Source: Haloarcula halobia | GTDB taxonomy: Archaea; Halobacteriota; Halobacteria; Halobacteriales; Haloarculaceae | DNA: 64,000 nucleotides | Reading direction: 5' to 3' | Assembly (NCBI RefSeq): GCF_029338255.1 | Contig: NZ_CP119787.1 | Coordinates: 310,001-374,000 of the forward strand | In this document: piece by piece, positions 51,831 through 60,176 of the stretch | Numbering within the stretch: position 1 is the stretch's first letter | How the letters are laid out: every line of letters starts with the position of its first letter | The notes under the pieces: model-generated | What the model was told of the DNA's origin: nothing | The model's database searches: none | The model's input: the letters and a program-made list of their open reading frames with translations, nothing else | Translations under genes and position numbers: made by a program

Positions 51831-51989
51831 ATGCCGCCGCCATCTTGTGATCCGGTGGTGTGGCAGACCGAGTATAGAAACCAGCAGACAGCGAAGATAC
51901 TCGAACGCATGGAGGGCCGCGATGCGGGGAAGCGAGACAGAAGCCCACTGGTTCCAGTAACCGTCGCGCACACAGACCACTGCTATTGA
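51831..51989 (+). CDS. Possible small protein after tRNA-Gly (doubtful)
   Basis: A 52-residue frame from the ATG at 51831 (MPPPSCDPVVWQTEYRNQQT) to the stop at 51989. Base composition here is lower in GC than in the neighbouring genes, and third-position bias is weak. It could be a short real gene or a piece of foreign DNA next to a tRNA. I see no motif. If rejected, 51741-52142 is a gene-free stretch of about 400 bp with nothing else recognisable. Confidence 0.3.
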   Translation: MPPPSCDPVVWQTEYRNQQTAKILERMEGRDAGKRDRSPLVPVTVAHTDHCY

Positions 51990-52142
51990 CCTCGCCGAGC
52001 GGTTCCGCTGATCGTCGATACGAGCGGGATGTTGGATACCATCGGTGGCGTCTCGGTGGCCTCATCAGCGGGGTCGCTCCTGGGACGCTCGGCCGTCTCG
52101 AGACGGAGTCGGCGAAGGCGACCAGGCAGAGTACGACCTGGC

Positions 52143-53156
52143 TCAGGTTTCGGCGACGCCGACGACCTGTTTCCCGACGTTGTCCCCCGAGAACAACCCG
52201 AGGAACGCCTCCGGTGCGTTCTCCAGCCCGTCCACGACGGTTTCGCGGTGCGCGAGGTCACCCGAGGCCACCCAGGTACCGAGTTGGTCACGCGCTTGGC
52301 CGAACCGTGTTTCGAAGTCGCTGACGAGGAGTCCCTGTACCGTCGCCCGCGGTGCGATAAGCTGTGGTAGCTTTCGTGGGCCCGTAGGGACCGATTCGTC
52401 GTTGTAGTGGGCGATCTGCCCGCAGACGGCGACACGTGCGTCGAGATTCAACTGCGTGAACACCGCGTCGGTGATCGGCCCGCCGACGTTGTCGAAGTAG
52501 ACATCGACACCGCGGGGCGCGACGTCCTCGAGGGCCGCTCGGTAGTCGTCGGTCGCGTTGTAGTTGATGCCGGCGTCGAACCCGAGGTCGTCCGTGAGCC
52601 ACGCGACTTTCTCGTCCGAGCCCGCGAAGCCGACGACGCGACAGCCGTTCAGCTTCGCGATCTGGCCGACAGTGGAACCGACAGCCCCGGCAGCCCCCGA
52701 CACCACGACGGTCTCTCCGGGGTCGGGGTCACCGACGTCCAGGAGCCCGAAGTACGCCGTCCGCCCGGGCATCCCGAGCACGCCGAGATACGCCGGTGGG
52801 GCCGCGATGGAGGTGTCGACGGGGGCGACGTCATCGGCGTCGAGGAGGCTGTAGTCCGCCCACGTCCCGGTTCCGGTCACGAGGTCCCCCGCGTCGTAGG
52901 CCACACTGTTGCTTTCGACGACCTCCCCGACGACGGCCCCTTCCATCGCGTCACCGACGTCCCACGGGTCCGCGTACGATGCGCTGTCCGACATCCGCCC
53001 TCGCATGTACGGGTCGACCGATAGGTACTGTACTTCGACGAGGAGTTCCCCGTGCCGTGGCTCTGGAACCGCAGTTTCGCGGAGTTCGAAGCTACGCAGA
53101 TCCGGTTCACCGGTCGGCCGCGCAGCGAACACCCATTGTCGCGTCGAATCGTTCAC
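52143..53156 (-). CDS. Zinc-independent MDR-family NADPH oxidoreductase (CurA-like)
   Basis: A 337-residue quinone-oxidoreductase-type enzyme. The N-terminal domain has LSVDPYMRGRMSD, typical of the leukotriene B4 12-hydroxydehydrogenase/CurA branch. The nucleotide-binding part has VVVSGAAGAVGSTVGQIAKL and FDNVGGPITDAV. No catalytic zinc ligands are present. It would reduce enones or curcumin-like substrates with NADPH. The C-terminal ENAPEAFLGLFSGDNVGKQV is conserved. It stands alone; the 245 bp upstream show no gene. Confidence 0.88.
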   Translation of the reverse strand: MNDSTRQWVFAARPTGEPDLRSFELRETAVPEPRHGELLVEVQYLSVDPYMRGRMSDSASYADPWDVGDAMEGAVVGEVVESNSVAYDAGDLVTGTGTWADYSLLDADDVAPVDTSIAAPPAYLGVLGMPGRTAYFGLLDVGDPDPGETVVVSGAAGAVGSTVGQIAKLNGCRVVGFAGSDEKVAWLTDDLGFDAGINYNATDDYRAALEDVAPRGVDVYFDNVGGPITDAVFTQLNLDARVAVCGQIAHYNDESVPTGPRKLPQLIAPRATVQGLLVSDFETRFGQARDQLGTWVASGDLAHRETVVDGLENAPEAFLGLFSGDNVGKQVVGVAET

Positions 53157-53401
53157 ACCTCACGTTGCGCTCGTCGCCGTAAGGGGGTGTTGCTTTCCGC
53201 AGCCGTCCGGCCGGACAGCGGGTCGCAGTCGCCCGCTCGTCGTCGCCGGGTGCGCCTCGCTGCCCACGAGAGGGGAGCGCAGAACGGGGTCGAGACGGCA
53301 TCGAACCGGCACCGAACGTCGGGTTCGTGACCGCAAGTGCCACCGCTCGAGGACGGCCCGCCCCCACATCTCTTAGTGCATCGACAGCGTAGCCCACGCG
53401 C

Positions 53402-54127
53402 ATGACCGACCTCCTGTATCTCCCCGACGAGGACGACGTCACGGAGTTCACCGCGACGGTCAGGGCGGCGACGGAGGAGTCCGTCGTGCTCGACGGCACG
53501 TACTTCTATCCGGAGGGCGGCGGACAGCCGGCCGACCGGGGCGAACTTCGCTGGGAGGGGGGCCACGCCGACGTCGTGGACGTGCGGAAGGACCACGGCG
53601 ACGTCCGTCACTACCTCGAGTCGCTCGAGGGGGACCCGCCCGCGGAGGGGACCGCCGTCGAGGGCCACGTCGACGCGGCCCGTCGAGACGTGCTTCGGCG
53701 GATGCACACCGCCCAGCACGTCGTCTCGCGGGTGGTGCTCGAGGAGTACGGTGCGACGACGGCCGGCAACCAGATCCACGAGGACCGCTCGCGCATCGAC
53801 TTCGAACCGGCGGACTTCGACGAGGAGGACCTGGCGTTCATCGAGCGCGAGACGAACGCCGTCATCGAACGGGACCTGCCGGTCGCGAAGGAAAACAGGG
53901 CACGGGCGGCCGTCGAAGCGGGGGTGGCCGAGGGCCGGACGCAGCTAGACCTCATCCCCGACCACGTCGACCCGCTTCGTGTCGTCGAGATCGACGACTA
54001 CGACATGTGTCCCTGTGGCGGCACCCACGTCGACCGACTGGGCGAGGTCGGCGCCGTCCACATCACGAACCGGGTGTCGAAAGGCGCCGACGTGGAGCGA
54101 ATCGAGTTCGAGCTGGTCGACCCGTAA
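53402..54127 (+). CDS. alaX: AlaX-type alanyl-tRNA editing protein
   Basis: A free-standing editing domain that hydrolyses mis-charged Ser- or Gly-tRNA(Ala). The protein has 241 residues. YFYPEGGGQPADRG is the N-terminal motif, HTAQH gives two zinc ligands, and CPCGGTHV gives the Cys and His ligands near residue 205. The size fits AlaX-M, with the N-terminal beta barrel but no synthetase core. The ATG at 53402 is clear. No partner gene is evident. Confidence 0.9.
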   Translation: MTDLLYLPDEDDVTEFTATVRAATEESVVLDGTYFYPEGGGQPADRGELRWEGGHADVVDVRKDHGDVRHYLESLEGDPPAEGTAVEGHVDAARRDVLRRMHTAQHVVSRVVLEEYGATTAGNQIHEDRSRIDFEPADFDEEDLAFIERETNAVIERDLPVAKENRARAAVEAGVAEGRTQLDLIPDHVDPLRVVEIDDYDMCPCGGTHVDRLGEVGAVHITNRVSKGADVERIEFELVDP

Positions 54128-54314
54128 CCGCCTGCCAGAGCGGCACTCGGGAGGCCCGTCGAGCGCGTCGGACGGACAGCGCCGTGAGGATGGCGGACGC
54201 GACGCCACGCCCGTCCAGGCACGGCCGCTGAGCCCGACCGATACCGTTCCGCGGTGTGGCCCACGGGTGTAATCACACAAACAATTTTGCCGGTGGGGGA
54301 AGTAGTGAACGGTG

Positions 54315-54470
54315 ATGCTCGACACAGAAGCCGTCTCACAACTGACGTGTCTCAGCTGCGGGTTCGAGGCACCGGCCGGCGACGCGTGGGACAGGGTCGC
54401 CGTCCCGCCGCTGGGCGTGACCACGCAGTGTCCCGAGTGTGGCAGTACCAACATCCACAGCCACCAGTAG
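54315..54470 (+). CDS. Small CPxCG-type zinc-finger protein
   Basis: A 51-residue protein from the ATG at 54315. CLSCGFEAP and CPECGSTNIHSHQ give two CxxCG knuckles about 26 residues apart, one zinc ribbon. An AATTTT box about 28 bp upstream suggests a leaderless transcript. It belongs to the set of tiny haloarchaeal zinc-finger proteins; the exact function is unknown. The surrounding gaps (54128-54314 and 54471-54639) show no other gene. Confidence 0.7.
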   Translation: MLDTEAVSQLTCLSCGFEAPAGDAWDRVAVPPLGVTTQCPECGSTNIHSHQ

Positions 54471-54639
54471 GGCACGTCGGCGGCGCGCTCACGGGCACGG
54501 GAACAGCGCGTGTCGCCGTCAGAAAACTACACGAACGAGGACGTTTTTCTGTCGTAGTTGTGTGAACGGGCGGTATCTCCGCCAATATCGTACAGAACCA
54601 TAGTTTTAAGACGGTGTGTCAACAATACACACGCCAGGT

Positions 54640-54789
54640 ATGGCAGAGTGTGACCACTGCGGGAACGACGTAGTACACGTCTGGAAACACCGGCGAGCCA
54701 CCGGTACGATGACCTACCGGACAACCGAGTGGCTCTGTTCCGGGTGTCACCCCGAGATGGGCGAGGTGTTCGCTGGCGGCCACTGTTGA
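54640..54789 (+). CDS. Small zinc-binding protein
   Basis: A 49-residue protein starting at the ATG at 54640 (MAECDHCGNDVVHVWKHRR). CDHC near the start and CSGCH near residue 33 form a possible treble-clef or ribbon site; the chain ends GGHC. A TAGTTTTAAG box at 54601-54610 is a candidate promoter about 35 bp upstream. The sequence before it is AT-rich. Function unknown; it may be a partner of the regulator gene that follows 160 bp later. Confidence 0.65.
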   Translation: MAECDHCGNDVVHVWKHRRATGTMTYRTTEWLCSGCHPEMGEVFAGGHC

Positions 54790-54949
54790 GGGGGAGCCGG
54801 ACTGTCTCGGCCCGGCGGTCACTGGCCGGAAAGGCGGAACCGGACGGACGTCGTTCTCGGGCGAATGCTTCGACCGATAGCCGCCCAACCGAACACGGCC
54901 GGGTGACCGACCCGTACCTTCATATGTAGTCGTTGCTAACCAGTTAGGT

Positions 54950-57346
54950 ATGGGCAGCGGAGCGTGCGTGCTGGTGTGTGGCGACGACGAGGCGCAGGTC
55001 TCTCGGGCGGCAGCTGCGCTCGAGCGCGTGGGTGCGGGGTTCGACGTGCGGACGGCCGGACGCAACGCCCCTGCGGCAGGGCTCGAGGACGTCGACTGCG
55101 TGGTGAGCACGCAGGTCGACCTCCCGGCGTTCGTGACCGACCTGCGGTCGGACCGGCCCGACCTCCCGGTCGTCGTCTTCGGGCACGACGACGCGGCCAT
55201 CGTCCGTCGGGTGTTGCGCGACCGGGACGTCGAGTACGTCCAGCGCGGCCCCAGCGAGCAGTACGTCGTCCTTGCCGACCGCATCGAACGCGTACTCGAG
55301 GACGGGGCGGCCGACGACGGGACCTTCGACCGGCACGAGGAGGTCATCGGGGCGCTCGACGACGGCGTCTACGCGCTCGACGACGATGGACAGTTCGTCT
55401 TCGTCAACGGCGCGATGACCCAGCTGACGGGCTACACCGGGGCTGAACTGCTCGGCGAGCACACGCGCATCATCAAGGACCGGACGACGGTCGAACTCGC
55501 CGAGGACAAGCTCCGGGAACTCCTCTCGGGCGACGGGCGCGACGACGTCGGGACGACCTTCGAGTTGACCATCCACCGCAAGGACGGCGAGAAGGTCCCC
55601 TGCGAGGACCACATGACGGTGCTGTACGGGGACGACGGCGAGTTCCGCGGGACCGCAGGCGTCATCCGGGACATCACCGAGCGGAAGCGCCGCGAGGAGA
55701 TGCTGTCTAGCCTCCAGGAGACGTCCCGGGCGCTGATGCAGGCCCCGAGTCGGGAGGAGGTGGCCGCCATCGTCTCCGGGGCGGCCCAGCGGACCCTGGG
55801 CCTGGACCTGAACGTCGTGCGCCTCTACGACGCCGAGGACCAGGTCCTGCGGCCGGCCGCGACCACCGAGGCCACCGACGAGCGACTGGGCGAACGCCCG
55901 GTCTACGCACTCGACGAGGGGTACCCCGGCGAGGTATTCGCGACCGGCGAACCGGTCTTCTACAGCGACGCGGACGGCATCGACGTGGGCGGCGACGAGC
56001 GAATCCGGTCGGCGATGTTCTTCCCCATCGGCGTCCACGGGACGCTGAGCGTCCTCTCGACGGAGCCGGACGCCTTCGACGACATCGACCGCCAGGTGGC
56101 GAGCCTGCTCGTGACCAACACCGCGGCGGCCTGCAACCGCGCGAAACGGGAACAGGAGGTCCGCGAGACCCGCGAGCGCATCGCCACCATCCTCGAACGG
56201 ATAAACGGCCTCATCGAGAACACCGTAGAGGTGCTGGTCGAGGCCACGACTCGGGAGGCCGTCGAGTCGGGCGTCTGTGACGAACTGGTCGCGACCGACC
56301 CCTACGTCTTCGCGTGGGTCGGCCGGCCCGACGTCCGCGACGAGCGCCTGGAGGCGACCGCGTGGGCGGGCGACGTCGACGTCCGGACCGAATCTGTCAC
56401 CCTCGCGGACGACACCGTCGGCGCCCGGGCGCTGGCCGAAGACGACCCGGAGATACACACCGCCCTCGAGGAGAGCGGGACCGAGTGGGTCCGACAGGCC
56501 CACGCCGCCGGCGTCGAGTCGGTGATGGCCATCCCGCTTTCGTACACAGACTCGACGTACGGCGTCCTGTTCGTCTGTGCCGACCAGGCCGACGCGTTCG
56601 ACGACCGCGAACAGGTCGTCCTCGAGGCGCTGGGGCGAGCCGTCGCCAACGCCATCAACGCCATCGAGAGCGGGAAGATACTCTCGGCGAACAAGGTGGT
56701 CGAACTGGAGTTCACCGTCGACGACCGGCGCCTGCTGCTGAGTCGCCTCTCGGCGAATACCGGTGCGACGCTCACGTCCGAGGGGACGGTCATCAACGAC
56801 GACGGGTCGCTCCGGCTGTACCTGACCTCGACGGGGGCCGACTCCGACGAGGTGCTGGAGGGCTTCGAGGGCGACGAGTCGGTCACGAAGGTCAAGCGCG
56901 TCGCCGAACACGAGGGCGAGACCCTCTTCGACGTGACGGTCACCGGGTCGCTGCTGGCCAGGCTCGTCGACCACGGCGCCGTCCCCAGGGCCGTCGGCGG
57001 TGAGAACGGCGTCGCCCGCTACACCGTCGAACTGCCCTACCAGGCCGACGCCCGCGAGGTCTTTGGCATCGTCGAGGACAGCTACGACGGCGTCGACCTG
57101 ACGAGCTACCACGAACACGAGCGGCCGGTCCGGACCCAACAGGAGTTCCGGGCCGCGCTGGCAGAGCAGTTCACCGACCGCCAGGAGACAGCGCTGCGGA
57201 CGGCCTACCTCGGGGGCTTTTTCGCCTGGCCCCGGGAGGTCGACGGCGACGAGCTGGCCTCGGCGATGGACATCTCCCGGCCGACCTACCACCAGCACCT
57301 CCGGGCGGCCCAGCAGAAGGTGTTCCGCGAGCTGTTCGAGAACTGA
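54950..57346 (+). CDS. Bat-type multi-sensor transcriptional regulator (PAS-GAF-GAF-Bat-HTH_10)
   Basis: A 798-residue soluble regulator. Residues 1-115 look like a degenerate receiver domain. A PAS domain spans about 125-240 (VFVNGAMTQLTGYTGAELLG), followed by two GAF-like domains (about 245-395 and 410-570). The Bat domain spans about 575-730 (VVELEFTVDDRRLLLSRLS), and a C-terminal HTH_10 follows (LTDRQ-like FTDRQETALRTAYLGGFF; MDISRPTYHQHLRAAQQK). Relatives activate bacterioopsin or other redox- or light-linked genes. The target is unknown. The histidine kinase gene follows after 51 bp and is probably functionally linked. Confidence 0.88.
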   Translation: MGSGACVLVCGDDEAQVSRAAAALERVGAGFDVRTAGRNAPAAGLEDVDCVVSTQVDLPAFVTDLRSDRPDLPVVVFGHDDAAIVRRVLRDRDVEYVQRGPSEQYVVLADRIERVLEDGAADDGTFDRHEEVIGALDDGVYALDDDGQFVFVNGAMTQLTGYTGAELLGEHTRIIKDRTTVELAEDKLRELLSGDGRDDVGTTFELTIHRKDGEKVPCEDHMTVLYGDDGEFRGTAGVIRDITERKRREEMLSSLQETSRALMQAPSREEVAAIVSGAAQRTLGLDLNVVRLYDAEDQVLRPAATTEATDERLGERPVYALDEGYPGEVFATGEPVFYSDADGIDVGGDERIRSAMFFPIGVHGTLSVLSTEPDAFDDIDRQVASLLVTNTAAACNRAKREQEVRETRERIATILERINGLIENTVEVLVEATTREAVESGVCDELVATDPYVFAWVGRPDVRDERLEATAWAGDVDVRTESVTLADDTVGARALAEDDPEIHTALEESGTEWVRQAHAAGVESVMAIPLSYTDSTYGVLFVCADQADAFDDREQVVLEALGRAVANAINAIESGKILSANKVVELEFTVDDRRLLLSRLSANTGATLTSEGTVINDDGSLRLYLTSTGADSDEVLEGFEGDESVTKVKRVAEHEGETLFDVTVTGSLLARLVDHGAVPRAVGGENGVARYTVELPYQADAREVFGIVEDSYDGVDLTSYHEHERPVRTQQEFRAALAEQFTDRQETALRTAYLGGFFAWPREVDGDELASAMDISRPTYHQHLRAAQQKVFRELFEN

Positions 57347-57397
57347 CGCCGGGCGGCACCAAGCTATTTAGTCACCTGAACTGATAATTGTAGTACG

Positions 57398-58585
57398 ATG
57401 TCACGCTGGGTGGGGGGCGACCACCGGTGGGACCGTGTCGTGGAGTGGTGGGTCCCGACGGTGAGCCTGATGGCTATCGGGGTGCTGACGGTGGTGGTCT
57501 GGGTGCAGGTGCCAGACCCCGGGTACGCGCTGCTGGACATCGCGCTGCCGACGGCGTGTGCAAGCGTCGCCGTCTGGCAGGGCCTCCGGTTGCGCCAGCG
57601 TGCGACGGTCGAGGACACCGAGACGGTGGTCCGCTGGTTCACCGGCGGCCTGGTCGTCATGGGCTGTCTCGGCCTGTGGCCGGTCGCCCTGCGCGCCACC
57701 GGCCAGCCGGCGGTGCCGGTCGGGGTCAGGCTGCTGACCGAGATCGTCGGCGGCGGCCTCTTCGGCCTCGCGGTGGGCGTCTACAGCGTCAGGGCCCGCG
57801 AGTCGACGCAGCGAGCCACGGAGGAGGAGGTCAAGCGGGAGCTGCTCGAACGCCAGCGTGAGGCCAACGACCTGCTGAACCGAACGCTACGCCACCAGCT
57901 GCGAAACGGCCTGACGGTCGTGCGGGGTCGGGGCGAACTGCTCGCAGCCGAGGGCGGCACCGACCAGCGACAGTGGGCTCGGACCGTCGTCGACAAGAGC
58001 GACCAGATGGCCGAGACGGTCGACAAGATCGCCGACATCACCGAGGCGATGACCGAAGAGACCGACCTCGAGCCCGTCGGCCTCCCGACGGTCGTCACCG
58101 CCCAGGTCAGGGCCGTCCGGAGTGCGTACCCCGAGGCGTCGGTCACCGTCGAGTCGGTCCCGGACTGTGCGGTCCGGGCCGACGACCTGCTCGAGCGGGC
58201 CCTGTACAACGTCCTCGAGAATGCCGTCGAACACAACGACAGCGCCCGCCCGACGGTGGTCGTCGACGCGACGGTGACCAACGCGACGGCCCGGGTTCGG
58301 GTCGCCGACGACGGGGACGGCATCCCGGAGGCCGCCCGCGACCGGGTGCTCGAAGCCAACGAGCGGGGCCTCGAGAGCGACGGCGACGGCCTCGGACTGT
58401 TCCTGACGACGTCGATACTCGAGCAGTACGGCGGCGACGTGACGGTCTGTGAGAGCCGTCTGGGCGGAGCGCGCGTGGACCTCTCGCTCCCGCTGGCGGC
58501 CGTCGACCGCCCCGGCGTCGCGAGCGACGACGCGGCCGGGGCGGCAGTCGGCCTGCCCGACGGAGACCGGGGCACCCCGCTGTGA
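57398..58585 (+). CDS. Membrane histidine kinase
   Basis: A 395-residue sensor kinase. The N-terminal 130 residues contain four hydrophobic helices; a coiled-coil linker (STQRATEEEVKRELLERQR) follows. The phosphoacceptor region is LLNRTLRHQLRNGLTVVRG. The N-box ENAVEHND and the G-boxes ADDGDGIPEAARD and GDGLGLFLTTSILEQYGG complete the ATPase domain. The C-terminal 30 residues are low-complexity. No response regulator is adjacent; the Bat-type regulator immediately upstream is the likely partner. Confidence 0.87.
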   Translation: MSRWVGGDHRWDRVVEWWVPTVSLMAIGVLTVVVWVQVPDPGYALLDIALPTACASVAVWQGLRLRQRATVEDTETVVRWFTGGLVVMGCLGLWPVALRATGQPAVPVGVRLLTEIVGGGLFGLAVGVYSVRARESTQRATEEEVKRELLERQREANDLLNRTLRHQLRNGLTVVRGRGELLAAEGGTDQRQWARTVVDKSDQMAETVDKIADITEAMTEETDLEPVGLPTVVTAQVRAVRSAYPEASVTVESVPDCAVRADDLLERALYNVLENAVEHNDSARPTVVVDATVTNATARVRVADDGDGIPEAARDRVLEANERGLESDGDGLGLFLTTSILEQYGGDVTVCESRLGGARVDLSLPLAAVDRPGVASDDAAGAAVGLPDGDRGTPL

Positions 58586-58640
58586 CCCGGGCCGGGACCG
58601 CCGATTACTTGTCGGGTGGTGCCCTACCGGTCGACGACCA

Positions 58641-59645
58641 ATGGACGCACCGCTGTGGACCGAGACCCACGCCCCGACGCTCGCGGACATCCCCCAGCAG
58701 CAGGCCCGCGAGCACCTCCAGGGGGCCATCGAGGAGCCGATGAACCTGCTGGTCCACGGACCGAAGGGGGCGGGCAAGACGGCCGCCGTCCGCGCCTACG
58801 CCCGCGAGGTCCACGCAAACCCCGACGCCGACTTCACCGAGATAAACGTCGCCGACGTCTTCGACATGACGAAAAAGGAGGTCGCCAACGACCCCCGCTT
58901 TTCGTCGTTCATCGACAGCAAGCGCCGCCGCGAGTCCTCGAAGGCCGACCTCATCAACCACGTCCTGAAGGAGTCGGCCAGTTACGCGCCCGTCTCGGGC
59001 ACCTACAAGACCATCCTGCTGGACAACGCCGAGGACATCCGCGAGGACTTCCAGCAGGCGCTGCGTCGCGTGATGGAGCAGTACTACGAGGCCACCCAGT
59101 TCGTCATCGCGACGCGCCAGCCCTCGGCGCTCATCCCGCCCATCCGCTCGCGCTGTTTTCCGGTCGTCGTGCGCGCGCCGACCCACGAGGAGACGGTGGC
59201 GGTGCTCCGGGACATCGCGACCGCCGAGGGGGTCGACTTCGACGACGACGGCCTGGAGTACGTCGCCGGCTACGCCGAGGGCGACCTCCGGACCGCCATC
59301 CTCTCGGCACAGACGACCTACGAGGACGCCGGGGAACTGACGATGGACGCCGCCTACGAGACGCTGAACGCCATCGAGGCCGACGACCAGGTCGAGGCGA
59401 TGGTGGCGGCCGCCGAGGCGGGGCGGTTCTCCGACGCCCGCTCGACGCTCGACGACCTGCTCGTCGACGAGGGGTACGGCGCGTCGGACGTCCTCGAGGA
59501 CCTGCTCTCGGTCGCCCGGTCCCGGTACTCCGGGGCGCGCCTCGCCGAGGTCCACCGGCTGGCCGGGGAGACCGACATGGCGCTGGTCGACGCGGCCAAC
59601 GAACGCATCCACCTCTCGCACCTGCTGGCCCAGCTGGGCGAGTAG
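58641..59645 (+). CDS. rfcC: Replication factor C small subunit (RfcC-type)
   Basis: A 334-residue AAA+ clamp-loader subunit. Walker A is VHGPKGAGKTAAV near residue 40, and Walker B is ILLDNAEDIREDFQQAL (DNAE instead of DEAD/H). The arginine-finger segment is ALIPPIRSRCFPVVV. Haloarchaea have several small RFC subunits, and the diverged Walker B fits RfcC. The ATG at 58641 (MDAPLWTETHAPTL) starts at the conserved TEKYRP-like motif; the longer frame is shadow. It loads PCNA at the fork. Confidence 0.88.
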   Translation: MDAPLWTETHAPTLADIPQQQAREHLQGAIEEPMNLLVHGPKGAGKTAAVRAYAREVHANPDADFTEINVADVFDMTKKEVANDPRFSSFIDSKRRRESSKADLINHVLKESASYAPVSGTYKTILLDNAEDIREDFQQALRRVMEQYYEATQFVIATRQPSALIPPIRSRCFPVVVRAPTHEETVAVLRDIATAEGVDFDDDGLEYVAGYAEGDLRTAILSAQTTYEDAGELTMDAAYETLNAIEADDQVEAMVAAAEAGRFSDARSTLDDLLVDEGYGASDVLEDLLSVARSRYSGARLAEVHRLAGETDMALVDAANERIHLSHLLAQLGE

Positions 59646-59720
59646 TGAACCCCGTTCGGTCGGATTCGGCGGCTTCGAAATCCTTTTACCCGTTTCGCGG
59701 GGAAGTAGAGCCAACGAACT

Positions 59721-60035
59721 ATGGACATCGACATCATCGAGGAAGACGAGAACCCGATGTTGCACCGGACGGACGTCCGCTTCGAGGTCGTCCACGACGA
59801 AGCGACGCCCTCGCGGCTCTCCGTGCGCGACTCGCTTGCGGCGAAGCTGAACAAGGACGCCGAGGAGGTCGTCGTCCACAAGCTGGACACGAAGTTCGGC
59901 ATGCGCAAGACCGTCGGCTACGCGAAGGTCTACGACAGCCCCGAGGACGCCCGCGACGTCGAGCAGGACCACATGCTCGAGCGCAACAAGATCGTCGCCG
60001 ACGGCGAGGCCGACGAAGAGGCCGAGGAGGCCTAG
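59721..60035 (+). CDS. rps24e: Ribosomal protein S24e
   Basis: A 104-residue archaeal/eukaryotic small-subunit protein. The N-terminal [19 protein letters not shown] and the central [19 protein letters not shown] are diagnostic. The C-terminus is an acidic haloarchaeal tail ([11 protein letters not shown]). The gene is one base away from rps27ae, its usual partner, and a plausible TTTTACC box lies about 35 bp before the ATG. The product is expressed with the two genes that follow. Confidence 0.96.
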   Translation: MDIDIIEEDENPMLHRTDVRFEVVHDEATPSRLSVRDSLAAKLNKDAEEVVVHKLDTKFGMRKTVGYAKVYDSPEDARDVEQDHMLERNKIVADGEADEEAEEA

Positions 60036-60036
60036 C

Positions 60037-60168
60037 ATGGCCCGCAACGAGTACTACGAGGACGGCGAACTGACGCGGGAGACCTGTCCCCGGTGTGGCG
60101 ACACGCTGCTGGCGGAACACGAGGACCGTCAGACCTGCGGGAAGTGCGGCTACACCAACTGGAAGTAA
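60037..60168 (+). CDS. rps27ae: Ribosomal protein S27ae
   Basis: A 43-residue zinc-ribbon protein: [20 protein letters not shown] and GKCGYTNWK, with four cysteines in the S27ae pattern. The ATG at 60037 begins one base after the S24e stop. In eukaryotes it is fused to ubiquitin; here it is alone, as in archaea. The Kae1-Bud32 gene begins nine bases after its stop, so the three form one transcript. Confidence 0.96.
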   Translation: MARNEYYEDGELTRETCPRCGDTLLAEHEDRQTCGKCGYTNWK

Positions 60169-60176
60169 GGCCCCAC

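Noticed and set aside
54944-57298. 784-codon open frame on the minus strand
   Set aside because: It is antisense to the Bat-type regulator, which has recognisable PAS, GAF and HTH_10 domains. The antisense product shows no motif.
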